NCBI RefSeq assembly: GCF_003966225.1
Contig: NZ_RXNU01000021.1
Location: forward strand, 1 to 47,843
Source: Shewanella canadensis
GTDB lineage: Bacteria > Pseudomonadota > Gammaproteobacteria > Enterobacterales > Shewanellaceae
Direction: 5' to 3'
DNA length: 47,843 nucleotides
This document shows, piece after piece, positions 26,046-36,600 of the stretch; position 1 is the stretch's first letter; each line of letters begins with the position of its first letter. The notes under the pieces are model-generated. The model saw only the letters and a list, made by a program, of their open reading frames with translations. It was not told where the DNA came from and ran no database searches. The position numbers were made by a program, and so were the translations under genes.

Positions 26046-28142
26046 TTAGCCACGAGCTTCCATAATCGCTTTAGCAATGTTTTGCGGTGCATCAGAGTAC
26101 TTCAAAAACTCCATAGAGTATGAAGCGCGCCCCTGAGATGCGCTGCGCAAATCTGTTGCATAACCAAACATTTCAGATAAAGGTACTGTCGCGTGAACGA
26201 GCTTGACACCGGCAATGCCGTCATCCATACCCTCGATCAATCCACGACGACGGTTCAAGTCTCCGACCACATCACCCATATAATCTTCAGGTGTTGTAAC
26301 TTCGACTTTCATGCACGGTTCTAACAGTACAGGGTCAGCTTCTAGAGCACCCTTCTTAAAGCCCATCGAACCAGCAACTTTAAAGGCCATTTCATTCGAA
26401 TCGACATCATGGTATGAGCCGTCAAACAAAGTGACCTTTACATCCAAGAGAGGGAAGCCAGCTAAAACGCCGCTCTTCATCTGCTCTTGAATACCTTTAT
26501 CTACTGCAGGTATGTATTCTCTTGGAACAACACCACCAACAATCTCGTTGACAAACTCGTACCCAAAGCCCTCTTCTTGAGGTTCCAGTTTCAACCAAAC
26601 ATGACCGAATTGGCCGCGTCCGCCTGACTGGCGTACAAATTTACCTTCGACTTCTACACTAGAGCGAATAGTCTCACGATAAGCAACTTGAGGTTTACCT
26701 ACGTTACACTCGACACTAAATTCGCGACGCATGCGGTCGACGATAATATCTAAGTGTAGCTCACCCATGCCAGAGATAAGTGTCTGGCCTGATTCTGGAT
26801 CAGTTTCGACACGGAAAGAGGGATCTTCTGCTGCAAGTTTTTGCAACGCAATTCCCATTTTCTGCTCATCGGCTTGAGATCTTGGCTCCACAGCAATCGT
26901 AATTACTGGCTCAGGGAACTCCATACGTTCCAGAATAACTTTATGATCTGCATCGCAAAGTGTATCACCGGTAGTCACGTCCTTAAGACCAATGGCAGCC
27001 GCGATGTCACCAGCACGTACTTCTTTGATCTCTTGGCGATCGTTTGCGTGCATCTGCACCATACGACCGATTCGTTCCCGCTTCTGCTTAACCGAATTAT
27101 AAACGCCGGAACCAGTTTCCAATACGCCCGAATAAACACGCATAAAGGTCAATGTTCCAACAAACGGGTCTGTCGCAATTTTAAATGCCAAGGCAGAAAA
27201 AGGGGCATTATCGTCCGCTGGACGATCTGTCTCTTGATCTTTCTCGTCGATACCCTTAATTGCAGGCACTTCGACAGGAGATGGCAAGTAATCAATAACA
27301 GCATCGAGAACCGCTTGCACACCTTTGTTCTTGAATGCAGAACCACAGGTAGCAAGTACGATTTCGTTAGCTAGAGTCCGTTGACGAAGTGCTGATTTAA
27401 TCTCTTCTTCTGATAGTTCACCTTCTTCAAGGTATTTCTCCATCAGCTCATCAGAGGCTTCAGCGGCTTCTTCAACGAGATATTCACGCATTTCGGCTGC
27501 TTTATCGGCTAGCTCAACAGGAATATCTTCATAGGTAAAGGTCGCACCTTGATCAACTTCAGACCAGTTTATGGCCTTCATCTTAATCAGGTCGATAACA
27601 CCTTTAAACTCCTCTTCTGCACCAATATTCAGATGAATCGGTACACAAGTCGCTCCCAGACGGTTACGGATCTGCTCGACAACACTTTCAAAATCAGCAC
27701 CCGCTCGATCCATCTTATTGACGAATACAATACGTGGTACATGATATTTATCAGCTTGACGCCAAACAGTCTCAGATTGTGGTTCAACACCCGATGAACC
27801 ACAGAACACAACAACTGCGCCATCAAGAACACGTAGCGAACGTTCAACTTCAATGGTGAAGTCAACATGGCCTGGTGTATCGATGATGTTGATACGGTGC
27901 TCAGCAAACTGTGCTTCCATACCGCGCCAGAACGTAGTTGTTGCCGCAGAAGTAATGGTTATACCACGCTCCTGCTCCTGTTCCATCCAGTCCATAGTGG
28001 CTGCGCCATTATGAACTTCACCGATCTTATGAGATACACCGGTGTAGAACAGAACTCGTTCTGTTGTTGTGGTTTTTCCTGCGTCAACATGAGCACATAT
28101 ACCAATATTACGGTAGCGCTCAATCGGAGTTGTACGAGCCAC
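26046..28142 (-). CDS. fusA: Elongation factor G
   Basis: 698 residues, five domains. GTPase motifs AHVDAGKT (about 17-24), RGITITSAAT, DTPGHVDF, NKMD. Domain IV (about 480-600) reaches the decoding centre during translocation. Third gene of the str operon, after rpsG across a 75-nt spacer with two hairpins. Confidence 0.98.
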   Translation of the reverse strand: MARTTPIERYRNIGICAHVDAGKTTTTERVLFYTGVSHKIGEVHNGAATMDWMEQEQERGITITSAATTTFWRGMEAQFAEHRINIIDTPGHVDFTIEVERSLRVLDGAVVVFCGSSGVEPQSETVWRQADKYHVPRIVFVNKMDRAGADFESVVEQIRNRLGATCVPIHLNIGAEEEFKGVIDLIKMKAINWSEVDQGATFTYEDIPVELADKAAEMREYLVEEAAEASDELMEKYLEEGELSEEEIKSALRQRTLANEIVLATCGSAFKNKGVQAVLDAVIDYLPSPVEVPAIKGIDEKDQETDRPADDNAPFSALAFKIATDPFVGTLTFMRVYSGVLETGSGVYNSVKQKRERIGRMVQMHANDRQEIKEVRAGDIAAAIGLKDVTTGDTLCDADHKVILERMEFPEPVITIAVEPRSQADEQKMGIALQKLAAEDPSFRVETDPESGQTLISGMGELHLDIIVDRMRREFSVECNVGKPQVAYRETIRSSVEVEGKFVRQSGGRGQFGHVWLKLEPQEEGFGYEFVNEIVGGVVPREYIPAVDKGIQEQMKSGVLAGFPLLDVKVTLFDGSYHDVDSNEMAFKVAGSMGFKKGALEADPVLLEPCMKVEVTTPEDYMGDVVGDLNRRRGLIEGMDDGIAGVKLVHATVPLSEMFGYATDLRSASQGRASYSMEFLKYSDAPQNIAKAIMEARG

Positions 28143-28159
28143 GTTTAAACCCTCTCAAC

Positions 28160-28212
28160 TAAGGCAAATGCCTTAGATATGTAGAATATGGAGCTGGCAA
28201 ATGCCAGCTCCA
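28160..28212 (-). other. Paired hairpins between rpsG and fusA
   Basis: TAAGGCA/TGCCTTA (28160-28175) and TGGAGCTGGCA/TGCCAGCTCCA (28189-28212) are perfect inverted repeats that share the same core, GCAAATGC on the plus strand. Neither is followed by a T run, so they are not classical terminators. They could protect mRNA ends or mark cleavage within the str transcript. Confidence 0.6.
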
Positions 28213-28217
28213 TCAGA

Positions 28218-28688
28218 TTACCAGCGGTAATGAGCAAACGCTTTGTTTGCTTCTGCCATACGATGCACGTCTTCGCGCTTCTTAACAGCAGTACCTTTGT
28301 TATCTGAAGCGTCTAGCAATTCACCGGCTAGACGTAGAGCCATAGATTTTTCACCACGCTTACGTGCAGCTTCAACTAACCAACGCATGCCCAGTGCATT
28401 ACGACGTACTGGACGTACTTCACATGGTACTTGGTAAGTAGAACCACCAACACGACGAGACTTAACCTCGACTGATGGGCGAACATTTTCAAGTGCTGCT
28501 TCAAGGATCACTAAATGATCTTCGCCTTTCTTTTCAGAAGCGGTATCAAGTGCCTTGTAAATAATCTTTTCTGCAGTCGACTTTTTGCCGTCCTGCATAA
28601 TGACGTTGATGAACTTAGCCAACAACTCACTATTAAACTTTGGATCTGGTAGGATTTTACGTTGTCCTACAACGCGACGTCTTGGCAT
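28218..28688 (-). CDS. rpsG: 30S ribosomal protein S7
   Basis: 156 residues, MPRRRVVGQRKILPDPKFNS, with the beta-hairpin and helical core that bind the 16S 3' major domain and tRNA at the E site. In E. coli S7 represses its operon at the rpsL-rpsG gap; here that gap is 80 nt (28689-28768). Confidence 0.98.
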   Translation of the reverse strand: MPRRRVVGQRKILPDPKFNSELLAKFINVIMQDGKKSTAEKIIYKALDTASEKKGEDHLVILEAALENVRPSVEVKSRRVGGSTYQVPCEVRPVRRNALGMRWLVEAARKRGEKSMALRLAGELLDASDNKGTAVKKREDVHRMAEANKAFAHYRW

Positions 28689-28768
28689 AACAATTTCTCC
28701 GTATGCTTCAGGGACCCCAAAACTGGAATCTCAATATAATCTAGCTTGGCCTTACTTAACGGAAAACG

Positions 28769-29143
28769 TTAAGACTTAGGACGCTTAGCTCCGTACTTAG
28801 AACGACCTTGACGACGTTCACTTACGCCAGCACAGTCTAAAGCGCCACGAACAGTGTGGTAACGCACACCAGGTAAGTCTTTAACACGACCACCACGGAT
28901 TAGGATTACACTGTGTTCCTGCAGGTTGTGGCCTTCACCGCCGATGTACGAAGTAACTTCGAAACCGTTAGTAAGACGCACACGAGCTACTTTACGTAGT
29001 GCAGAGTTAGGTTTTTTTGGTGTGGTTGTATATACGCGAGTACAAACACCACGTTTTTGTGGACACGCATCCAACGCAGGCACATTAGTCTTGTCGACTT
29101 TTGGCGCGCGTGGCTTACGTACCAACTGGTTTACAGTTGCCAT
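28769..29143 (-). CDS. rpsL: 30S ribosomal protein S12
   Basis: 124 residues, MATVNQLVRKPRAPKVDKTN. The decoding-centre loop TTPKKPNSALRKVARV keeps lysine at the residue equivalent to Lys42 and GRVKDLPGVRYH keeps the second lysine, so it looks streptomycin-sensitive. The ATG at 29143 has GGAG 7 nt upstream; an in-frame upstream start is rejected. First gene of the str operon. Confidence 0.98.
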   Translation of the reverse strand: MATVNQLVRKPRAPKVDKTNVPALDACPQKRGVCTRVYTTTPKKPNSALRKVARVRLTNGFEVTSYIGGEGHNLQEHSVILIRGGRVKDLPGVRYHTVRGALDCAGVSERRQGRSKYGAKRPKS

Positions 29144-29196
29144 GTATAGCTCCGAATCAGTTGATAAACTCAACAGTAAGGTGTGAAAAATCTATA

Positions 29197-29247
29197 TCCC
29201 ACAGGTGTGGGACGCGAAATTTTAGAAAGGTAATGGCATTCTGTCAA
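29197..29247 (-). promoter_or_regulatory. str operon promoter and 5' hairpin
   Basis: Minus-strand TTGACA (29242-29247), 17-nt spacer and TAAAAT (29219-29224) make a near-consensus sigma70 promoter with discriminator TTCGCG. The predicted transcript begins close to the inverted repeat TCCCACA/TGTGGGA (29197-29212), which would give the rpsL mRNA a 5'-terminal hairpin. Confidence 0.75.
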
Positions 29248-29276
29248 GAAATAGACAACTTTTAACCGATAATAAG

Positions 29277-29305
29277 TAAAAAAAAGGCGCCAAAGGCGCC
29301 TTTTT
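29277..29305. terminator. Terminator after rpoC
   Basis: AAAAAGGCGCC and GGCGCCTTTTT with loop AAA, 29 nt past the rpoC stop. It has A and T runs on both sides and ends the rif-region transcript ahead of the str promoter. Confidence 0.93.
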
Positions 29306-29333
29306 AACATTTTACTTACGTTTTAGCACAAAA

Positions 29334-32300
29334 TTAATCTGAACTTCCGGCAAGATTTAGAAGATCTGCCAGGTTCTGTTCCGCTTCGCTTGCGCTAATT
29401 GCAGGTGCCGCTTCGGTAGTTGTACCGGCTGCAGCTGCTGCATTACGTTTCTGGTGATATGAATAACCAGTACCCGCAGGGATAAGACGACCAACAATCA
29501 CGTTCTCTTTAAGACCGCGTAGCGGATCACTCTTACCGCCCACCGCCGCTTCGGTCAGTACGCGTGTGGTTTCCTGGAACGATGCTGCAGAGATAAATGA
29601 CTCTGTAGCCAGAGATGCCTTGGTAATACCAAGAAGCTCACGTTCGAAGGTTGCAGGTTGCTTGCCTTGTGCTTCAAGTTCGCGGTTTGCGATCTTAACA
29701 CGAGCCACTTCAGCCTGTTCACCAGCAAGGAACTGACTATCACCTGCGTTAGTGATTAGACACTTACGCAGCATCTGGCGAATAATCACTTCGATATGCT
29801 TATCGTTAATCTTTACGCCCTGTAGACGATATACGTCTTGGACTTCATTAACGATGTAGTTAGCAACCTTATGAATACCACGGAGACGTAAGATGTCATG
29901 TGCGGCTTCTGGTCCATCAGCAATAACCTCACCACGTTCGACTTTTTCACCTTCGAACACGTTCAGGTTACGCCACTTAGGAATCATCTCTTCATAAACT
30001 TCTCCACCATCAGCTGGCGTGATTAGAAGACGACGCTTACCTTTAGTCTCTTTACCAAACGAGATAGTTCCTGAGTATTCAGCAAGAATAGCAGGCTCTT
30101 TTGGCTTACGCGCTTCGAACAAGTCGGCAACGCGTGGCAGACCACCGGTAATATCACGAGTCTTTGACGATTCTTGCGGAATACGTGCTAGCGCATCACC
30201 AACGTTAATCTGTGCATTATCGTCTTGGTTCACAATCGCGTTAGCTGGCAGGAAGTATTGCGCAGGAACCTCTGTTCCTGGGATCATCAAGTCGTTGCCA
30301 TCGGCACCAACCAGACGAATCGCCGGACGCATCTCTTTACCGGCAGTAGGGCGTTGACCCACTTCCATAACCACGATTGAAGAAAGACCTGTCAGCTCAT
30401 CGGTTTGACGTGTCATAGTGACACCATCGATCATATCGACGAACTTGATACTACCCGCAACCTCAGAGATGATTGGGTGAGTATGCGGATCCCAGTTAGC
30501 GATGATTTCACCGGCAGCAACTGGTGCATCTTCAAGTTTTTCCAGAACCGTACCGTAAGGAACTCTATAACGCTCTTTCTCACGGCCTAGCTCATCGATA
30601 ATCGCAACCTCAGATGAACGAGAAACGATAACTAACTTGCCTACGCTGTTAGTCACGTGCTTAGCATTATGCAGCTTAACAGTACCAGCGTTCTTAACTT
30701 GAACGTTGTTCTCAGCTGAAGCTCGAGATGCCGCACCACCAATGTGGAAGGTACGCATCGTTAGCTGTGTTCCTGGCTCACCGATTGACTGAGCAGCAAC
30801 AACACCGATAGCTTCACCTTGGTTGATGATATGACCACGAGCCAAATCACGACCATAACAGGCTTTACAAACACCGAAATCGGTATTACAGCTAATGACT
30901 GAACGTACGATCATTTCATCGACTGAATTTTCTTCCAACAAGTCACACCATGCTTCATCAAGCAGAGTGTTACGAGGTGCAAGTACCTTCTCAGTACCTG
31001 GATACATCACATCGATAGCAACAACACGACCAAGTACACGCTCACGCAATGGCTCAACAACATCACCACCCTCGATGAGGGGCTTCATTGTCAGACCTTC
31101 GAAGGTGCCACAGTCATCTTCGATAACCACGAGATCCTGTGCAACGTCTACAAGACGACGAGTCAAGTAACCCGAGTTAGCTGTCTTAAGTGCCGTATCG
31201 GCAAGACCCTTACGCGCACCGTGAGTAGAGATAAAGTACTGAGATACGTTTAGACCTTCACGGAAGTTCGCCACAATCGGCGTTTCGATGATAGAGCCAT
31301 CCGGCTTAGCCATCAGACCACGCATACCTGCCAACTGACGAATCTGTGCAGCACTACCACGAGCGCCCGAGTCAGCCATCATATAGATGCTGTTGAATGA
31401 CTCTTGCTCCTCCTCTTCACCATCACGGTTAATCACTGTCTCGGTAGACAGATTTTCCATCATGGCCTTAGAGATCTTCTCGTTGGCACTTGCCCAGATA
31501 TCGATGACCTTGTTATAACGTTCACCGGCGGTAACCAGACCCGATTGGAACTGCTCTTGAATCTCAAGAACTTCCGCTTCAGCGTCAGCAACTAACGTGT
31601 ACTTCTCATCTGGAATAACCATATCGTTGATGCCTACAGAGGCACCCGATACAGTCGCATAATGGAAACCGGCATACATCAATTGATCTGCAAAGATAAC
31701 GGTATCTTTAAGACCTAGTTGACGGTAACAAGTATTCAATAGCTTAGAAATCTGCTTCTTGCCCATGTTCTGGTTAACCAGATCATATGACAAACCTTTC
31801 GGTAGAATACGAGACAACAGTGCACGACCAACCGTTGTATCAACGATACGACGAGATTCTGAACGCTCACCGTTTTCATCGATATTAGTTTCAGTGATAC
31901 GTACTTTTATGCGAGCATGGATTGCAGCGAACTTAGTACGATAAGCCTTTTCGACTTCATCGATAGACTCAAACACCATGCCCTCACCTTTACCGTTAAC
32001 ACACTCACGGCTGGTGTAATACAGACCTAATACAACATCCTGTGACGGTGTGATAACCGGCTCGCCGTTTGCTGGCGAAAGGATGTTGTTGGTTGACATC
32101 ATAAGCGAACGTGCTTCTAGCTGAGCTTCCAGCGTTAGCGGCACGTGTACAGCCATTTGGTCACCATCGAAGTCGGCGTTGTAGGCCGCACAAACCAAAG
32201 GATGAAGCTGAATAGCTTTACCTTCAATCAATACAGGCTCAAACGCTTGAATACCCAATCTGTGCAGTGTTGGTGCACGGTTGAGCATTACCGGGTGTTC

Positions 32301-33551
32301 ACGAATAACATCGTCAAGAACATCCCAAACTTCAGGAACTTCACGCTCAACCATCTTCTTAGCAGCTTTAATCGTAGTAGCAAGACCACGACCTTCTAGC
32401 TTGCCATAGATGAAAGGTTTAAATAGCTCGAGTGCCATCTTCTTAGGAAGACCACACTGATGTAAGCGAAGTGTTGGACCTACGGTAATTACCGAACGAC
32501 CAGAATAATCCACACGCTTACCTAGCAAGTTCTGACGGAAACGACCTTGCTTACCTTTGATCATATCGGCCAAAGATTTAAGCGGACGCTTGTTAGAACC
32601 CGTGATTGCACGACCACGACGACCGTTATCTAATAGCGCATCGACAGATTCTTGCAACATACGCTTTTCGTTACGTACGATGATATCTGGCGCAGCTAGA
32701 TCTAACAGACGCTTAAGACGGTTATTACGGTTGATCACACGACGATAAAGGTCGTTCAGATCAGACGTAGCAAAACGACCGCCATCGAGTGGTACCAGAG
32801 GACGAAGATCTGGTGGAAGAACCGGCAAGACTTTAAGGATCATCCACTCAGGCTTGTTGCCCGATTGGAAGAATGCCTCAACAAGCTTAAGACGCTTAGT
32901 GATCTTCTTACGACGAGTCTCTGAGTTGATTGATGGCAACTCTTCGCGCATCATCTCAATCTCTTTTTCAAGCTCGATAGCACGTAGCAGTTCTAGAACA
33001 GCTTCTGCACCCATCTTAGCTTCAAACTCATCACCGTACTCTTCGAGTGCATCCAGGTAGTTTTCTTCTGTCAACATCTGGCCGCGTTCGAGGCTGGTCA
33101 TGCCAGGCTCGATTACAACGAAAGATTCGAAGTAAAGTACGCGTTCGATATCACGCAGAGTCATATCCAGCATTAAACCGATACGAGACGGTAATGACTT
33201 CAAGAACCAGATATGGGCTACTGGGCTAGCGAGATCGATGTGACCCATACGCTCACGACGTACTTTAGTCTGTGTAACTTCAACGCCACACTTTTCACAG
33301 ATCACACCACGGTGCTTAAGACGCTTATACTTACCGCATAAACATTCATAATCTTTTACTGGACCAAAAATACGTGCACAAAATAAGCCTTCACGCTCAG
33401 GCTTAAAGGTACGGTAGTTAATGGTTTCTGGCTTCTTAACTTCACCAAATGACCAAGAACGGATTAGATCTGGCGACGCTAGGCCAATCTTAATGCCGTT
33501 AAACTCTTCGGTCTTGCTTTGCTGTTTCAGAAACTTTAATAAGTCTTTCAC
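29334..33551 (-). CDS. rpoC: RNA polymerase beta' subunit
   Basis: 1405 residues. N-terminal zinc site CLCGKYKRLKHRGVICEKCG (about 70-89); catalytic Mg-binding NADFDGDQMAVH (about 458-469); second zinc site starting CNTDFGVCKACYGRD (about 888-902) and the trigger loop region near residue 930. Full length with no break. Follows rpoB by 80 nt. Confidence 0.98.
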   Translation of the reverse strand: MKDLLKFLKQQSKTEEFNGIKIGLASPDLIRSWSFGEVKKPETINYRTFKPEREGLFCARIFGPVKDYECLCGKYKRLKHRGVICEKCGVEVTQTKVRRERMGHIDLASPVAHIWFLKSLPSRIGLMLDMTLRDIERVLYFESFVVIEPGMTSLERGQMLTEENYLDALEEYGDEFEAKMGAEAVLELLRAIELEKEIEMMREELPSINSETRRKKITKRLKLVEAFFQSGNKPEWMILKVLPVLPPDLRPLVPLDGGRFATSDLNDLYRRVINRNNRLKRLLDLAAPDIIVRNEKRMLQESVDALLDNGRRGRAITGSNKRPLKSLADMIKGKQGRFRQNLLGKRVDYSGRSVITVGPTLRLHQCGLPKKMALELFKPFIYGKLEGRGLATTIKAAKKMVEREVPEVWDVLDDVIREHPVMLNRAPTLHRLGIQAFEPVLIEGKAIQLHPLVCAAYNADFDGDQMAVHVPLTLEAQLEARSLMMSTNNILSPANGEPVITPSQDVVLGLYYTSRECVNGKGEGMVFESIDEVEKAYRTKFAAIHARIKVRITETNIDENGERSESRRIVDTTVGRALLSRILPKGLSYDLVNQNMGKKQISKLLNTCYRQLGLKDTVIFADQLMYAGFHYATVSGASVGINDMVIPDEKYTLVADAEAEVLEIQEQFQSGLVTAGERYNKVIDIWASANEKISKAMMENLSTETVINRDGEEEEQESFNSIYMMADSGARGSAAQIRQLAGMRGLMAKPDGSIIETPIVANFREGLNVSQYFISTHGARKGLADTALKTANSGYLTRRLVDVAQDLVVIEDDCGTFEGLTMKPLIEGGDVVEPLRERVLGRVVAIDVMYPGTEKVLAPRNTLLDEAWCDLLEENSVDEMIVRSVISCNTDFGVCKACYGRDLARGHIINQGEAIGVVAAQSIGEPGTQLTMRTFHIGGAASRASAENNVQVKNAGTVKLHNAKHVTNSVGKLVIVSRSSEVAIIDELGREKERYRVPYGTVLEKLEDAPVAAGEIIANWDPHTHPIISEVAGSIKFVDMIDGVTMTRQTDELTGLSSIVVMEVGQRPTAGKEMRPAIRLVGADGNDLMIPGTEVPAQYFLPANAIVNQDDNAQINVGDALARIPQESSKTRDITGGLPRVADLFEARKPKEPAILAEYSGTISFGKETKGKRRLLITPADGGEVYEEMIPKWRNLNVFEGEKVERGEVIADGPEAAHDILRLRGIHKVANYIVNEVQDVYRLQGVKINDKHIEVIIRQMLRKCLITNAGDSQFLAGEQAEVARVKIANRELEAQGKQPATFERELLGITKASLATESFISAASFQETTRVLTEAAVGGKSDPLRGLKENVIVGRLIPAGTGYSYHQKRNAAAAAGTTTEAAPAISASEAEQNLADLLNLAGSSD

Positions 33552-33577
33552 GTTTCTCTCCTGAAGGAGTTAAACCG

Positions 33578-33601
33578 GGTGCCCCGCTTGAGCGGAGCAC
33601 C
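33578..33601 (-). other. Hairpin between rpoB and rpoC
   Basis: GGTGC-C-CCGCT and AGCGG-A-GCACC pair with one internal mismatch and a 2-nt apparent loop, filling much of the 80-nt spacer. No T run follows, so it is a processing or stability element at most. Confidence 0.45.
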
Positions 33602-33631
33602 AATTTATTGCCAAACTAGGTAAACCTAGAT

Positions 33632-36600
33632 TTAGTCTTGATCCAACTCGATATTAATACCGAGTGAACGGATCTCCTTCAATAGTACATTGAAGGACTC
33701 TGGCATACCTGGTTGCATCTGGTGGTTACCGTCGACAATGTTTTTATACATATGAGTACGACCGTTAACGTCATCAGATTTAACAGTGAGCATTTCCTGA
33801 AGCGTATATGCGGCACCGTATGCTTCTAGTGCCCAAACTTCCATCTCACCGAAACGCTGACCACCAAACTGAGCTTTACCACCCAATGGTTGCTGAGTAA
33901 CAAGGCTGTATGAACCCGTAGAACGAGCATGCATCTTATCGTCAACCAAGTGGTTCAGTTTAAGCATATACATGTAACCAACGGTTACCTTACGCTCAAA
34001 TTCATCACCGGTACGACCATCAAACAAGGTGCGTTGTCCAGAAGTAGGAAGACCAGCAAGGGCTAGCATCTCCTTAATTTCTTTCTCTTTTGCACCATCG
34101 AATGCTGGAGTCGCAATCGGGATACCACCCTTAAGGTTCTTAGCAAGACGCAGTACTTCATCATCGCTGAACGAATTGATGTCGACGCGCTGTTGCACAT
34201 CGTCACCAAGCTCGTAAACCTCTTTGATGTAACCACGAAGCTCTGCCAGTTCACGTTGCTCTTCCAGCATAGCAGTGATGCGATCACCGATACCTTTAGC
34301 AGCAGCCCCCATGTGCACCTCTAGAACCTGACCGATGTTCATACGAGATGGTACACCTAGTGGGTTCAGAACGATGTCAATTGGGTTACCATTCTCATCG
34401 TAAGGCATGTCTTCAACAGGGTTAATCTTAGAGATAACACCCTTGTTACCGTGACGACCAGCCATCTTATCACCAGGCTGGATAGTACGTTTAACTGCAA
34501 GGTAAACCTTAACAATCTTAAGTACGCCAGGTGCTAAATCATCACCTTGAGTGATCTTACGACGCTTAACTTCAAACTTCTTATCGAAATCTGCTCTTAG
34601 TTCGTCATGCTGCTCGGCAAGTTGTTCCAGTTCCGTTTGCTTAGCTTCATCGTCAATGGTTTGAACCAATAACTGAGAACGCGGAATGGCAGCTAACTGA
34701 TCTTCGGTAAAGCCTGCATTGCGTAGAAGGTTGCGTGCACGTCCATAAACACCCTCTTCGAGGATCTGGAACTCTTCGCTCAAATCTTTCTTAGCTTGAC
34801 CGACATGCATCTCTTCAATTTCAACAGCACGCTTATCTTTCTCAACGCCATCACGGGTAAATACCTGGACGTCGATGATAGTACCTTTAACTGAGTTAGG
34901 TACGCGAAGTGAACTGTCTTTAACATCAGAGGCCTTCTCACCGAAAATAGCTCGGAGGAGTTTCTCTTCCGGAGTCAGTTGAGTTTCACCCTTAGGCGTC
35001 ACTTTACCAACTAGGATGTCACCACCCTTAACTTCAGCACCGATATAAACGATACCTGATTCATCCAGCTTAGAAAGCGCAGACTCACCAACGTTTGGAA
35101 TATCGGCTGTGATCTCTTCACTACCTAGCTTAGTATCACGAGCGATACATGAAAGCTCCTGAATATGGATAGTCGTGAAACGATCTTCCATAGCTACACG
35201 CTCAGAGATGAGGATTGAATCCTCGAAGTTGTAACCATTCCAAGGCATGAACGCGATACGCATGTTCTGACCAAGAGCCAAATCACCTAAATCGGTAGAT
35301 GGGCCATCGGCTAAAACGTCACCACGAACAACCGGATCACCCATCGAACAACAAGGACGTTGGTTAATACAGGTGTTCTGGTTAGAGCGCGTGTATTTAG
35401 TCAAGTTGTAGATGTCGATACCAGCTTCACCAGGAGTAAGCTCAGCTTCGTTAACCTTAACGACGATACGGCTAGCGTCGACATAATCGACATAACCGCC
35501 ACGTTTAGCAGCAACTACAACACCAGAATCTACTGCCAATGTACGCTCAATACCTGTACCGACTAATGGCTTATCAGCTCTTAGTGTTGGTACAGCTTGA
35601 CGTTGCATGTTCGCACCCATCAAGGCTCGGTTAGCATCATCGTGTTCCAGGAACGGAATCAGTGACGCTGCAACTGAAATGATCTGCTGCGGCGATACAT
35701 CCATATATTGAATGTCACCAGCACCCATAAAGGTGGAATCACCTTTATGACGACAAGCGATGAGCTCGTCCATCATGCGACCGTTTTCATCAAGATCAAC
35801 GATTGCCTGTGCGATAACGTAACGACCTTCTTCGATTGCTGACAGGTAATCGACCTGATCAGTCACAACACCATCAATAACCTTGCGGTAAGGTGTTTCA
35901 AGGAAGCCGTAAGAGTTTGTACGTGCAAAACTTGCTAACGAGTTAATTAGACCAATGTTTGGACCTTCAGGGGTCTCAATTGGACATAAACGACCGTAGT
36001 GAATTGGGTGTACATCTCGAACTTCGAAACCAGCACGTTCACGAGTCAAACCACCTGGACCAAGAGCCGAAATACGGCGCTTGTGAGTCACTTCTGAAAG
36101 TGGGTTGTTTTGATCCATAAACTGAGACAGTTGTGAAGATCCGAAGAACTCTTTAACTGCTGCAGAGATTGGTTTAGCGTTGATCAAATCTTGAGGCATT
36201 AGCTCATTAAGATCACCTAGGCTTAAACGCTCACGTACGGCACGTTCAACACGAACTAGACCTACACGGAATTGGTTTTCAGCCATTTCGCCAACACTAC
36301 GGATACGACGGTTACCCAAGTGATCGATATCATCAACTTCATCATTACCATTACGGATAGTGATGATGTTTTTCATAACTGCAACGATATCTTCCTTAGA
36401 TAGGATGCCTGTACCTTCGTCGTCATCAATGCTTAAACGACGGTTGAACTTCATACGACCAACTTTAGATAGGTCATAACGCTCTTCACTGAAGAACAAG
36501 TTCTGGAATAGGGCTTCGGCAGCATCTTTGGTTGGTGGCTCGCCAGGACGCATCATACGATAGATCTCAACTAACGCTTCTAAGCGGTTAGTCGTAGAAT

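Noticed and set aside
26841..27374. Rightward 177-codon frame inside fusA
   Set aside because: It is entirely antisense to a conserved essential gene; long antisense frames are expected with this codon usage.
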